The notes under the pieces: model-generated | Databases searched by the model: none | What the model saw: the letters and a program-made list of their open reading frames with translations, nothing else | Told to the model about the DNA's origin: nothing | Part shown: piece by piece, positions 1 to 6,732 of the stretch | Layout: each line of letters opens with the position of its first letter | Numbering within the stretch: the stretch's first letter is position 1 | Translations under genes and position numbers: made by a program | NCBI GenBank assembly: GCA_031266385.1 | Contig: JAISBC010000040.1 | Location: 1 to 12,768 of the forward strand | Reading direction: 5' to 3' | DNA from: Holosporales bacterium | GTDB lineage: Bacteria; Pseudomonadota; Alphaproteobacteria; RUG11792 | DNA length: 12,768 nt

Positions 1-40
1 CATATTTCACCTCTGTAAATTAAAAAAGGTTTACCTATCA

Positions 41-97
41 TTGGTTACATTGAATGTGGATAAGTTTACCAAAACTTACCCACATTCCAACAACCAA
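41..97. promoter_or_regulatory. Long dyad with two opposed DnaA-box-like 9-mers
   Basis: An inverted repeat has 16-bp arms (52-67 and 72-87), one mismatch and a 4-nt loop. After an interior bulge it is flanked by a further 6-bp pairing, TTGGTT (41-46) with AACCAA (92-97). The left arm contains TGTGGATAA (55-63), the exact complement of the DnaA-box consensus TTATCCACA. The right arm contains TTACCCACA (76-84), one base off that consensus. It could be a DnaA-regulated site, part of a replication origin, or simply a strong hairpin downstream of the minus-strand gene at 167-1072. A run of six T lies further along on the minus strand (27-22), but not directly after the stem, so a classical intrinsic terminator is not convincing. 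The rest of 1-166 shows no gene. Confidence 0.45.
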
Positions 98-166
98 AGC
101 TTCTTCTAATTTACACAGCAGATTTGATGGAATCTGTATAACTGTCTGTCAGACTAAGTCTTGGCT

Positions 167-1072
167 TTATTTCACTCCTGGGCCCCTAGAGACATCTTTC
201 AGTTGGCCCATAAGGACATCATACTGAGTTCTAGCTTCCAGTAATTGATTCGTTAGATTTCCGTTCTGGGTTCGCAGGGCTTCGTTTTCATTACGCAGGC
301 TGAATACCAGCGGTGCACTTGCATCAGATTCTGGCTCTCTAGAGCGTAATGCAGTCGCCTCTGCGGATATTCTAGCGTTCTGATATTCCAATTCTGCTAT
401 CGTAGATTCAAGGTCTCTGCAGCGATTTTCTATGCCGTCCCTTGCCGAAAGTTGAGACTGTAATTTCTGCACACGAAAGTGTAGGGATTGCACCTCAACA
501 TCAAGGTTTCTCCTTTCTTTTTCGTTAGCTCTGGCTGCTTCTTGTAAAAGAGCAACTTGAGCTTGTAGACTTCTGGCCTGAGCAGCTGAACGATCTCCTA
601 ATTCCTGTTTGTCCGCCTGCAAACGACTGTTGAGTTGGTCGATTATTGTGTAAGCTTGCGCTAGTTGTGCTGTAAGTATCTCTTTCTCTCTCATGGCAGC
701 TTGAAATTGCATGATCACAGGAGTTGCCGTTCCTATTGGCGCTTGGACGGCTGCTGCCATCCCCGGGATTTGCGGTGCGTCAAAGGATTGATGTATCGAT
801 GCTAGCGATGGTGGCGGAGTCGCTCCAAACGCCGGATACGCTGCCATCGATTGAAGCAGCGGGTTAAGCGTCGGATGTGTATCGTATCCCGGTAAACCAG
901 AAGCTCCGAGAGTAAATGATGACACTCCGGGAGCTGTCGGGAAATAGACAGACTGTGCCGACGAAATCTTGCTATATATTGGCGAATCGCCTGGGTTATG
1001 CACGGTAGCCCCAGATACCGATGATAATGAGACCGATAGTAATAGTGATGATAGTAGACATACTTTCTTCAT
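167..1072 (-). CDS. Secreted coiled-coil protein (hypothetical)
   Basis: This 301-residue protein belongs to no family I recognise. Residues 1-22 form a clear Sec signal peptide (basic MKK, hydrophobic core, VSGA cleavage site). Residues 23-120 are rich in Pro, Gly, Ala and Ser with no obvious fold. Residues about 123-245 and 256-292 have a dense heptad-like pattern of Leu, Gln, Glu and Arg typical of long coiled coils, split by a short charged/proline break. An in-frame ATG lies 45 nt upstream at 1117. I chose 1072 because GGGGAGG sits about 7 nt before it and the signal peptide starts exactly there. The upstream promoter resembles those of the Myb-repeat genes at 5271-8274, suggesting co-expression. 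It is probably exported, perhaps to the cell surface or into a host; the function is unknown. Confidence 0.8.
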   Translation of the reverse strand: MKKVCLLSSLLLSVSLSSVSGATVHNPGDSPIYSKISSAQSVYFPTAPGVSSFTLGASGLPGYDTHPTLNPLLQSMAAYPAFGATPPPSLASIHQSFDAPQIPGMAAAVQAPIGTATPVIMQFQAAMREKEILTAQLAQAYTIIDQLNSRLQADKQELGDRSAAQARSLQAQVALLQEAARANEKERRNLDVEVQSLHFRVQKLQSQLSARDGIENRCRDLESTIAELEYQNARISAEATALRSREPESDASAPLVFSLRNENEALRTQNGNLTNQLLEARTQYDVLMGQLKDVSRGPGVK

Positions 1073-1125
1073 TGCTTTCCTCCCCAAGTAGTCAATTCTG
1101 GCGCGAAAATTCGCCATCGAAAAAA

Positions 1126-1175
1126 AGCGTACTATACAGTTTGCTGGTCAGTCAAATGATTATTTCGGCAATAAT
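1126..1175 (-). promoter_or_regulatory. Promoter with upstream dyad for the coiled-coil gene
   Basis: On the minus strand, TTGACT (1155-1150) is followed by an 18-bp spacer and TACGCT (1131-1126). Just upstream of the -35 lies the inverted repeat ATTATT-tcggc-AATAAT (1159-1175). The geometry matches the promoters of the secreted Myb genes, although this -10 is poor and the arms differ in sequence. TATAGT nearby is a better -10, but it would leave only 13 bp of spacer. Confidence 0.4.
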
Positions 1176-1178
1176 TAG

Positions 1179-1193
1179 TTAATATTTAGTTAA
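1179..1193. promoter_or_regulatory. Possible CtrA site (TTAA-N7-TTAA)
   Basis: TTAA, seven bases, then TTAA matches the full CtrA recognition pattern of alphaproteobacteria. It also forms two TTAGTTAA copies spaced 11 bp apart (1175-1182, 1186-1193), as a tandem response-regulator dimer would need. It lies between the divergent coiled-coil gene and phzF-like gene. In A+T-rich DNA about one such match is expected by chance in a window of this size, so the call rests on position only. Confidence 0.25.
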
Positions 1194-1284
1194 ATTCCAT
1201 TAAAACTCAGATATAATTAACCTTAATTCATTCGATGATTTTTTTGTGTCGGCGGAATACCACGATATTCTGGATGAATCGGTG

Positions 1285-1309
1285 TATAATGCCAGAAGCG
1301 GAACTTCTG
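1285..1309 (+). promoter_or_regulatory. Possible -10 box and small dyad before the PhzF gene
   Basis: A perfect TATAAT (1285-1290) is followed by the inverted repeat CAGAAG-cggaa-CTTCTG (1293-1309), which would span the transcription start. There is no good -35. It supports starting the PhzF-family gene downstream at 1333 rather than at the in-frame GTG at 1246, since the latter would lie upstream of this promoter. Confidence 0.3.
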
Positions 1310-1332
1310 CTCCCTGTCATTTTTTCGTGGGT

Positions 1333-2151
1333 ATGCGATTTTATCTGGTTGACGCCTTTACTGATGAACCGTTTAGAGGGAATCCGGCGGGGGTGTGTAT
1401 CATCGAGGAATATCCTCGACCATCCTCCATGCAGAAATTGGCGGCCTATCACGATTGGTCTGAAATATCTTTCGTAAAACACTTAACGGAAAACAATTTT
1501 TATATCAGATGGTTTTCTCCGATGGACGAAGCTCCGTTGTGTGGGCACGCAACCCTGGCCACGGCGCACATCCTATTTACTAACAAACTAACCTCATGTA
1601 ATTCCATATTTTTCGAATATAACTCTGGTACAATCATGGTCGAACTAAATGAAACTGGTAGTATTACACTGTCATTTGAAATCAGACCAGTTTATAAATG
1701 TAACAGAATACCATTTTTTTCACTCGAACAACTCATTGGTATCGAGAAATGTATCGAAGTTTTAAGAGATGATCTAATTTATGTGGTCGTGCTAAATTCC
1801 GCCGATGACGTCGCCAGGGCTGTCCCGAATTTTGAGGCCATCAAAAAAATCGATGCAAGGGCGGTCGCCATTACCGGCATCGGGAGTGGTGATTTTGATT
1901 TTAGCTCCAGATACTTTGCCCCGAAGGTCGGAATTTATGAAGATCCAGTTTGTGGGTCGATGCACTGTCGATTGGCATATTACTGGAAATCGGTCCTCGG
2001 GAAATCCAAATTCAGAGCATATCAGGCATCACGCAGAACTGGAATCCTGGATATCGAAATCATCGGAGAAGTAGTAAGAATCACGGGGAAGGCCGTTACA
2101 ATTTGCGAACTAAAAACTTTATCAGAGAGTAATTTCTTGAGCAGGAATTGA
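1333..2151 (+). CDS. PhzF-family isomerase/epimerase-like protein
   Basis: The 272-residue product has the hallmarks of the PhzF family, which shares the diaminopimelate-epimerase fold. The N-terminus reads YLVDAFTDEPFRGNPAGV (4-21). SEISF (43-47) carries the conserved catalytic-type glutamate E44. GHATLA (71-76) and EDPVCGSMH (203-211) match the usual GHATLA and EDPVTGSAH motifs, with Cys in place of Thr in the second. Family members catalyse proton-transfer isomerisations; the substrate here cannot be told from sequence, and phenazine synthesis is not implied because no phz neighbours exist. A GTG 87 nt upstream (1246) keeps the frame open, but homology begins at the ATG at 1333. There is no good ribosome-binding site. 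The 3' end overlaps the convergent DUF721 gene by 30 nt. Confidence 0.88.
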   Translation: MRFYLVDAFTDEPFRGNPAGVCIIEEYPRPSSMQKLAAYHDWSEISFVKHLTENNFYIRWFSPMDEAPLCGHATLATAHILFTNKLTSCNSIFFEYNSGTIMVELNETGSITLSFEIRPVYKCNRIPFFSLEQLIGIEKCIEVLRDDLIYVVVLNSADDVARAVPNFEAIKKIDARAVAITGIGSGDFDFSSRYFAPKVGIYEDPVCGSMHCRLAYYWKSVLGKSKFRAYQASRRTGILDIEIIGEVVRITGKAVTICELKTLSESNFLSRN

Positions 2152-2439
2152 GCTACAATGCTTAAATAAAACTCTAACATTCTTCCTAGCGGTTAATAAT
2201 CTGATCCGTTCGGCGATATCCTGCTCTCGATGACGGGCCTCGATTGAGGCTGCCCCCAAAATTCGACAGTGGACGTCGATGCTATCATTCCCGACGAATT
2301 TTGCCTCAACGAATTCCGACAGATCGCACAAAACCTCCCCGGCGATAGCTGCCCACTCTTTTTTTAGCAATATATTTAGGGCGAGGGCCGGGCTATACGT
2401 CCCGAAAACACTCCTCAATACACTCGCCACATTTCTCAT
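2122..2439 (-). CDS. DciA/DUF721-family protein
   Basis: This short protein (105 residues) resembles the DUF721/DciA family, which in many bacteria lacking DnaC acts as a loader of the replicative helicase DnaB. The recognisable elements are an N-terminal helix (SVLRSVFG), then a W-x-x-IAG core (KKEWAAIAGEVL), then a strand, a small-residue-rich helix and the C-terminal pair DIAERI...VRVLFK. A TTG two codons upstream (2445) is in frame; I prefer the ATG at 2439, though neither has a Shine-Dalgarno. It is divergent from uvrB, with under 100 bp between them, and overlaps the 3' end of the PhzF-family gene on the other strand. The assignment rests on the overall pattern, since the family is poorly conserved. 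Confidence 0.65.
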   Translation of the reverse strand: MRNVASVLRSVFGTYSPALALNILLKKEWAAIAGEVLCDLSEFVEAKFVGNDSIDVHCRILGAASIEARHREQDIAERIRLLTARKNVRVLFKHCSSIPAQEITL

Positions 2440-2476
2440 AAGCAAAAAAAAATTATGCTCAGCTCTCGATGCCAGG

Positions 2477-2483
2477 TATTATA
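2477..2483. promoter_or_regulatory. Shared -10-like sequence between the DciA-like gene and uvrB
   Basis: TATTATA reads as TATTAT on the plus strand (towards uvrB) and TATAAT on the minus strand (towards the DciA-like gene). No strong -35 is visible for either direction. I saw no GAAC-N7-GAAC or GTTC-N7-GTTC LexA-type box here, so SOS control of uvrB is not supported by this stretch. Confidence 0.3.
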
Positions 2484-2531
2484 CGACAACGTGATCTCGT
2501 AATATCAAAGATTTAGTAATTCGCGACCTCC

Positions 2532-4487
2532 ATGAAATTTGAACTTACTTCCGAATACAAACCGGCAGGGGACCAGGGAAATGCCATCGATTTCCTCACG
2601 AAAGGAATCAATAACTGTGTCCGTGATCAGGTTCTGATTGGTGTCACCGGCTCCGGGAAAACATTTACCATCGCAAATGTCATTCAAAATGTTAATCGAC
2701 CGACCATAATCATGACTCATAATAAGACCCTGGCCGCACAAATATACTCGGAAATGTGTTCTTTTTTCCCGAACAATGCTGTCGAATATTTTGTTTCGTA
2801 TTATGATTATTATCAGCCCGAAGCGTATGTCGCTCATTCCGATACATACATCGAAAAAACATCGGCCATCAATGAAGAAATAGATAGGATGCGACATTCC
2901 GCGACGAGATCGCTCCTGGAACGCCGGGATGTCATCATCGTGGCCAGCGTATCTTGCATCTATGGCATAGGGCCAATCGAAAGCTATACGGATGTTATTA
3001 TAACGCTGAAGATCGGCATGAAAATCGCGCCACAAAAACTCTGTAGACAGCTCGCGGATTTGCAATACGAAAGAAATGATCTCGAATTTAAGCGAGGAAT
3101 ATTTAGGTCAATAGGAGATGTTATCGAGATATTTCCAGCACATAAATCCGATGTTTTTTGGAAATTGAGTTTTTTTGGAGATGAATTAGAAGAAATTTCA
3201 CAGATAGAATATCCCTCTAGAAAAAAGCAAAAAACATTAAATGAAATAAAAATATTCTCGAATAGTCATTACGTTTCAACGAAAGAAGTTTTAAATAAAG
3301 CGATTCAAGATATTCAAATCGATTTAATGACGAGACTGAAAGAGCTGGAAGATCAGGGAAAATTACTCGAAAGGCAAAGACTCGAACAGAGGGTAGCGTT
3401 CGATATAGAAATGCTACAAACTACCGGTTTTTGCAGTGGTATCGAAAATTATTCCAGGTATCTTACCGGCAGGAATCCCGGAGAACCTCCTCCAACATTG
3501 ATCGAATACCTCCCCGAAAATTCCCTATTGGTAGTCGATGAAAGTCATGTCAGTGCCCCACAGATTAGGGGGATGTACCTCGGAGATCGCGCTAGAAAAC
3601 AGAATCTCTCCGATTATGGATTCAGATTACCATCCTGCATGGACAATAGACCTCTAAAATTCGAGGAATGGGATTTTTTTCGACCTCAGACAATATTTCT
3701 GTCCGCGACTCCAGGCATTTTCGAATTATCGAGGGCCGGAGAAGGACATACGGTCGAGCAGTTGATCAGGCCAACCGGTATCCTGGATCCGGTATGTATC
3801 GTGAAGCCCTGTGATAACCAGATCGATGATCTTTTGGCCGAGATAAAAAGAACCACACAAAATGGCTTCAGAACCCTCGTTACTACCCTCACAAAAAAAA
3901 TGGCCGAGCAACTAACGGAGTATTTATCTGAACATGGAATAAATGTAACGTATATGCATGCCGATACGGATACCCTGGATCGAATCGAAATAATTCGAGC
4001 TCTTAAGGCTGGAGAATTTGATGTTTTGGTCGGAATTAATTTACTCCGGGAAGGACTCGATATTCCAGAATGCGCCCTTATCGCCATTCTGGACGCCGAT
4101 AAGGAGGGTTATCTGAGGTCCAAGACCGCCCTAATCCAAACGATCGGCCGGGCGGCCAGAAATATCGAAGGACGGGTTATAATGTATGCCGATAGGATTA
4201 CCAATTCGATGAAAGAAGCACTCGAGGAAACGAATCGTCGCCGGGAAACGCAGGATGCTTATAATAAGGCGCATGGTATTTCTCCGCGCTCGATAACTAC
4301 GTCCCCAGCAAAGAACAGAACTCCCGTCGAAAAAAAGACGACTGAAAATCCACGATGTGGGGATATTCAAACACAGATTGCTCGCCTGGAGAAGTTAATG
4401 CTAGAAGCGGCCGATAACCTACTATTCGAAGAAGCCGCCAAGTATCGAGATCAGCTTAACGAACTGTCAAAAAGATCTCTCTCCTAA
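2532..4487 (+). CDS. uvrB: UvrABC excinuclease subunit B
   Basis: UvrB verifies damage handed over by UvrA and recruits UvrC for the dual incision in nucleotide excision repair. The 651-residue product is close to the usual length (about 670). It has Walker A GVTGSGKT (37-44), the damage-probing beta-hairpin with YFVSYYDYYQPEAY, DESH at 336-339 (Walker B/motif II), SATPG, and the C-terminal helicase motifs GINLLREGLDIPE and QTIGRAARN. It ends with a UVR motif (QIARLEKLMLEAA...) that binds UvrC. The ATG at 2532 gives the expected N-terminus; no Shine-Dalgarno precedes it. The gene is intact and rich in TCGA tetramers (about thirty), unlike the island that follows. It is transcribed alone, divergent from the DciA-like gene. 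Confidence 0.98.
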   Translation: MKFELTSEYKPAGDQGNAIDFLTKGINNCVRDQVLIGVTGSGKTFTIANVIQNVNRPTIIMTHNKTLAAQIYSEMCSFFPNNAVEYFVSYYDYYQPEAYVAHSDTYIEKTSAINEEIDRMRHSATRSLLERRDVIIVASVSCIYGIGPIESYTDVIITLKIGMKIAPQKLCRQLADLQYERNDLEFKRGIFRSIGDVIEIFPAHKSDVFWKLSFFGDELEEISQIEYPSRKKQKTLNEIKIFSNSHYVSTKEVLNKAIQDIQIDLMTRLKELEDQGKLLERQRLEQRVAFDIEMLQTTGFCSGIENYSRYLTGRNPGEPPPTLIEYLPENSLLVVDESHVSAPQIRGMYLGDRARKQNLSDYGFRLPSCMDNRPLKFEEWDFFRPQTIFLSATPGIFELSRAGEGHTVEQLIRPTGILDPVCIVKPCDNQIDDLLAEIKRTTQNGFRTLVTTLTKKMAEQLTEYLSEHGINVTYMHADTDTLDRIEIIRALKAGEFDVLVGINLLREGLDIPECALIAILDADKEGYLRSKTALIQTIGRAARNIEGRVIMYADRITNSMKEALEETNRRRETQDAYNKAHGISPRSITTSPAKNRTPVEKKTTENPRCGDIQTQIARLEKLMLEAADNLLFEEAAKYRDQLNELSKRSLS

Positions 4488-4750
4488 CCCGTAAATATAC
4501 ATTTGAGTGAGGGAAGGGCCCCGCAGAGCAGCTTGTTCACATTCCCTAATTTGCCAACAGTAGAATTGAGAGTGCTCGTATTGCCAATATCTCATAGGAT
4601 CAAACTCAAGATAGCCCGCGGACAGCCTTACCTAGTCAGGCTTGTTCTGGCTTATCGTGGCATCCTCATCTCCGAATGCCCCCACCCCGCGAGGAAAGTA
4701 CGAGATAGTATAATCCTCCTAAAATATTAATATAGTCAAGTCTATGTAGC
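4488..4750. other. Gene-free stretch with possible structured RNA (minus strand)
   Basis: I see no convincing protein gene in these 263 bp. On the minus strand, TTGACT (4739-4734) with an 18-bp spacer and GATTAT (4715-4710), or alternatively TATACT (4712-4707) with a long spacer, could start a transcript near 4703. Downstream, GGGTGGGGG (4687-4679) can pair with CCCTCACTC (4513-4505) using two G-U pairs, closing a region of about 183 nt. Inside are AGCCT...AGGCT and GGCAT...ATGCC hairpins. The size and closing stem recall 6S-type RNAs, but I recognise no conserved 6S, SRP, tmRNA or RNase P signature. It also marks the boundary between uvrB and the accessory island. Confidence 0.25.
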
Positions 4751-5086
4751 TTAATGAGTCATCCAATCCTTCAATTCAGTAAGTCGCCCACTCAAAACAA
4801 CTCCAGCCCCAAACAATCCGACCATCAAAGAGCAAGTATACAATGCTTTTAAATCGAACGGGTCCTGAGTTATTAAATACCGCAAAAAAGATGTACACCA
4901 CAAAACTGCCGTTCCACAGGTTGCCCCCAAAGCTATGATCTCTGTCGGAGATAACGTAGATAACTCAAACGGCATTTGCGCTTCAGGCTGTTCTTCTCCA
5001 GGATAGACGGCATAGCCCAGCCCAGAAGATTCAAACAAAAATACGCAAAATGCGCAGATGACATGGATATTGGTAACAGTCTTCAT
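4751..5086 (-). CDS. Small secreted or membrane protein (hypothetical)
   Basis: The 111-residue product matches no family I know. Residues 1-26 look like a signal peptide or first membrane anchor (a hydrophobic run ending SGLGYA). Residues 27-48 are polar and acidic, and two hydrophobic segments follow (about 49-69 and 80-99), ending in a short charged tail. It is therefore exported and probably sits in the inner membrane or membrane-inserts elsewhere. A TTG six codons upstream (5104) is in frame, but the ATG at 5086 has GGGAGAG nine bases before it and the leader starts there. It is last in the minus-strand run that holds the secreted Myb genes. Its upstream region lacks the promoter motif those genes share, so its link to them is by position only. 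Confidence 0.65.
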   Translation of the reverse strand: MKTVTNIHVICAFCVFLFESSGLGYAVYPGEEQPEAQMPFELSTLSPTEIIALGATCGTAVLWCTSFLRYLITQDPFDLKALYTCSLMVGLFGAGVVLSGRLTELKDWMTH

Positions 5087-5207
5087 CTCGGTATACTCTC
5101 CCAAACTGTAATCTCGTCACTAAATTCCGAATAGTGCCGACTCGTGAATAGCCATCTTTACTGGGCCCCCTAGCATCCTTTTACTATTTATGTTGGATTA
5201 AGGGATG

Positions 5208-5257
5208 GGGGCTAATGGAGAAGAGAGTTCCGGGAGCTCTGATTCCCCATTAGTCCT
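5208..5257. repeat. Inverted repeat downstream of the first Myb gene
   Basis: Arms 5208-5218 and 5247-5257 pair over 11 bp with two G-T pairs (core CTAATGG/CCATTAG), and a second partial stem around 5225-5239 sits in the loop. It begins 14 nt after the stop codon of the minus-strand gene at 5271-5837. It could therefore end that transcript or stabilise its 3' end. No T-run follows on the minus strand, so it is not a standard intrinsic terminator. The remainder of 5087-5270 shows nothing else. Confidence 0.45.
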
Positions 5258-5270
5258 AGACCGTCTTAGC

Positions 5271-5837
5271 TTAAAAAATGAATCCGGATGAATCGTCATT
5301 GTCAAAGTCCCAATCGCTCAAATCCGCGAACCTACTCACCTCACCTTCCGAATTAAGCGGAGACCTCTCGGCTGATGCAGGGGCACTGGGCTTCTCAGGA
5401 GGATACATCACTGGCGATTTCATCTCAGCCAAGTCTGGATTTGCACGTACACGTTTTATTTGGTTCCGGACGGAAGTAACCGACCTGTCTATATGGAAGG
5501 CATAATTGATCTCTCTCGTTATACGAGATAGTGGGCAATTGTCTTCATAAAGGTTCTGCAATAAACCCAATTGTTCTGTTGTCCAGGGTTGATTTGCCCT
5601 ATCCGGTCTCAGATAATTATAATACCGCTCCCTGCATTGTCTCCCGTTGCGTCCCTCCATCTGCTCAGCTACAACAGACCAGGCGTGTGAGCCATGATGT
5701 TCTACTAGCTCAAGCAATCGAGCATCTTCTGCGGCGGTAAATCGATTTCGATGAGGCCTCGATGGTGCCTCCTCGGCTCCAGCACTCCCTAAAAACGATA
5801 AACACAAAATGAGGCATAATGGACGCTTTAAATCCAT
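5271..5837 (-). CDS. Secreted Myb/SANT-repeat protein 1
   Basis: The 188-residue protein starts with a Sec signal peptide (1-21, SAGA|EEAP). A well-formed Myb repeat follows at 32-77, with F33, W53 and Y72 at the three core aromatic positions and the recognition-helix motif NGRQCRERYYNYL, closely like animal c-Myb repeat 2. A second, weaker repeat spans about 84-131, starting with W85 and TTEQ but losing the later tryptophans. Residues 140-165 are proline- and serine-rich. The last 20 residues mix Asp with Trp/Phe (SDWDFDNDDSS), like an acidic activation tail. A DNA-binding fold behind an export signal suggests action outside the bacterium, plausibly on host chromatin; that is inference. The start is fixed by GGGGGAGGA upstream of the ATG at 5837. 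Confidence 0.88.
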   Translation of the reverse strand: MDLKRPLCLILCLSFLGSAGAEEAPSRPHRNRFTAAEDARLLELVEHHGSHAWSVVAEQMEGRNGRQCRERYYNYLRPDRANQPWTTEQLGLLQNLYEDNCPLSRITREINYAFHIDRSVTSVRNQIKRVRANPDLAEMKSPVMYPPEKPSAPASAERSPLNSEGEVSRFADLSDWDFDNDDSSGFIF

Positions 5838-5873
5838 CGTGAATCCTCCCCCTTTTTTCCTCCCTAATGATTC

Positions 5874-5918
5874 ATGCTAGAACTTGCATGGTTCGGTGGT
5901 CAATTTAATTTTGATAAA
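5874..5918 (-). promoter_or_regulatory. Promoter of secreted Myb gene 1
   Basis: On the minus strand, TTGACC (5903-5898), an 18-bp spacer and TAGCAT (5879-5874) lie 37 nt before the ATG. Directly upstream of the -35 is a weak dyad, TTTA...TAAA (5904-5918), at the same place as the stronger inverted repeats of the three paralogous promoters. The -10 is poor, but the spacing is identical to the others. Confidence 0.55.
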
Positions 5919-5984
5919 TCGCGCCTAAGGCAATCTTATCCCCAAAGGATCCAAACTTGCATCTTCAGAGTCCCGAAATTTGAT

Positions 5985-6578
5985 TCACTCAAATGGTTGA
6001 ATTATATCAAGTTCCTCATCCACACAAGAGTCACTTGCAGTCGGGCTTGGAAAATGATCTTCAGTTGATGTAGGTGCAGGGGCTTGTGGTATGGCTGGTA
6101 GCACGAATGGTAAGGGGGCATTTGGCATAGGAATTAAGGAGGGTTGGGGCATTGTCTGTTGAATTCTAGGCCACAGATATTTATTCCATCTGTTTTTACA
6201 TTGTAAGGCGCTTCGCTCTGGTAAGGATCTGGCAATGATTTGCCAGTTCGATTCTCCTTTGTGAAAGTGCATTGTTATGATTATGTCGTCTTCTTCTTCC
6301 GTAAAATTACCTAATTTTTTGTTTGCTCTATATGGATCAAGGTAAATTGTCCATCTATCTCGACACCGCCTGGGGGAGTGTCGGGGCAGGTATTGAGATA
6401 TCGCCTTCCAAGCTGTAGTTCCAAGATGGTCTACCAGGGAGGTAAGTTGTAGATCTTCGGCTTGAGTAAATGGGTGACGGTGTCGTTTAACCGGCATATT
6501 ATCGGATGCCACTGCATCAAAACTCCCGAAGACTGACCATAAAACAGCTATCCAGGGTTGCCATTTGAATTTGAGCAT
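5985..6578 (-). CDS. Secreted Myb/SANT-repeat protein 2
   Basis: The 197-residue product has a signal peptide at about 1-24 (DAVA|S) and then two complete Myb repeats. Repeat 1 spans about 36-81 with core aromatics F37, W57, W76 and the motif PRRCRDRW. Repeat 2 spans about 91-136 with F92, W112, W131 and ALQCKNRWNKYL. The short LDPYRANKK linker between them mirrors the R2-R3 linker of c-Myb, so this paralog should bind DNA as an R2R3 pair. A proline-rich stretch (142-170) and an acidic end (VDEELDIIQPFE) follow. It is a candidate secreted host-directed DNA-binding protein, by inference from the domain order. The start ATG at 6578 has AGGGGAA upstream. The dyad ATTTGA-ttcac-TCAAAT (5978-5994) overlaps its stop codon. 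Confidence 0.9.
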   Translation of the reverse strand: MLKFKWQPWIAVLWSVFGSFDAVASDNMPVKRHRHPFTQAEDLQLTSLVDHLGTTAWKAISQYLPRHSPRRCRDRWTIYLDPYRANKKLGNFTEEEDDIIITMHFHKGESNWQIIARSLPERSALQCKNRWNKYLWPRIQQTMPQPSLIPMPNAPLPFVLPAIPQAPAPTSTEDHFPSPTASDSCVDEELDIIQPFE

Positions 6579-6616
6579 GTATATTCCCCTAGGAAGGAAT
6601 ACTATAATGATGTGGA

Positions 6617-6663
6617 ATTATATTTACAAATGAATACTTTGGACAAGGAAATTTTTATTTCCT
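6617..6663 (-). promoter_or_regulatory. Promoter and dyad of secreted Myb gene 2
   Basis: On the minus strand, TTGTCC (6646-6641), an 18-bp spacer and a consensus TATAAT (6622-6617) lie 39 nt before the ATG at 6578. The perfect inverted repeat AGGAAAT-tttt-ATTTCCT (6646-6663) abuts and slightly overlaps the -35 box. That is the position expected for an activator or repressor contacting RNA polymerase. Confidence 0.7.
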
Positions 6664-6732
6664 GAATACCGCCGTGAGCTAATGTTTAATTATCAATTTG
6701 ACATGGAATCTCTTCTATTTGATCAAAAAGGT
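6637..6732 (-). repeat. Intergenic repeat block, copy A
   Basis: This block aligns without gaps to 8333-8428 (constant offset 1696). About two thirds of positions are identical, including an 18-bp identical stretch, CTATTTGATCAAAAAGGT. It covers the end of Myb gene 3, its stop codon and the promoter dyad of Myb gene 2. It is a trace of tandem duplication of a unit made of a gene end plus the next promoter. Confidence 0.75.

Noticed and set aside
1073..1117. Upstream ATG for the coiled-coil protein
   Set aside because: It would place 15 residues before the signal peptide and has no ribosome-binding site; the ATG at 1072 has both features right.
1246..1332. GTG start giving a 301-residue PhzF protein
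   Set aside because: PhzF homology begins exactly at the ATG at 1333, and a TATAAT lies inside this supposed N-terminal extension.
4588..4612. Minus-strand stretch resembling the 5' end of 16S rRNA (TTTGATCCT)
   Set aside because: Only a short string matches; the following bases do not continue into the conserved 16S sequence.
4503..4730. Plus-strand 75-codon open frame after uvrB
   Set aside because: It opens with TTG, has no Shine-Dalgarno, and its composition shows no protein-like pattern or domain; the region folds better as RNA.
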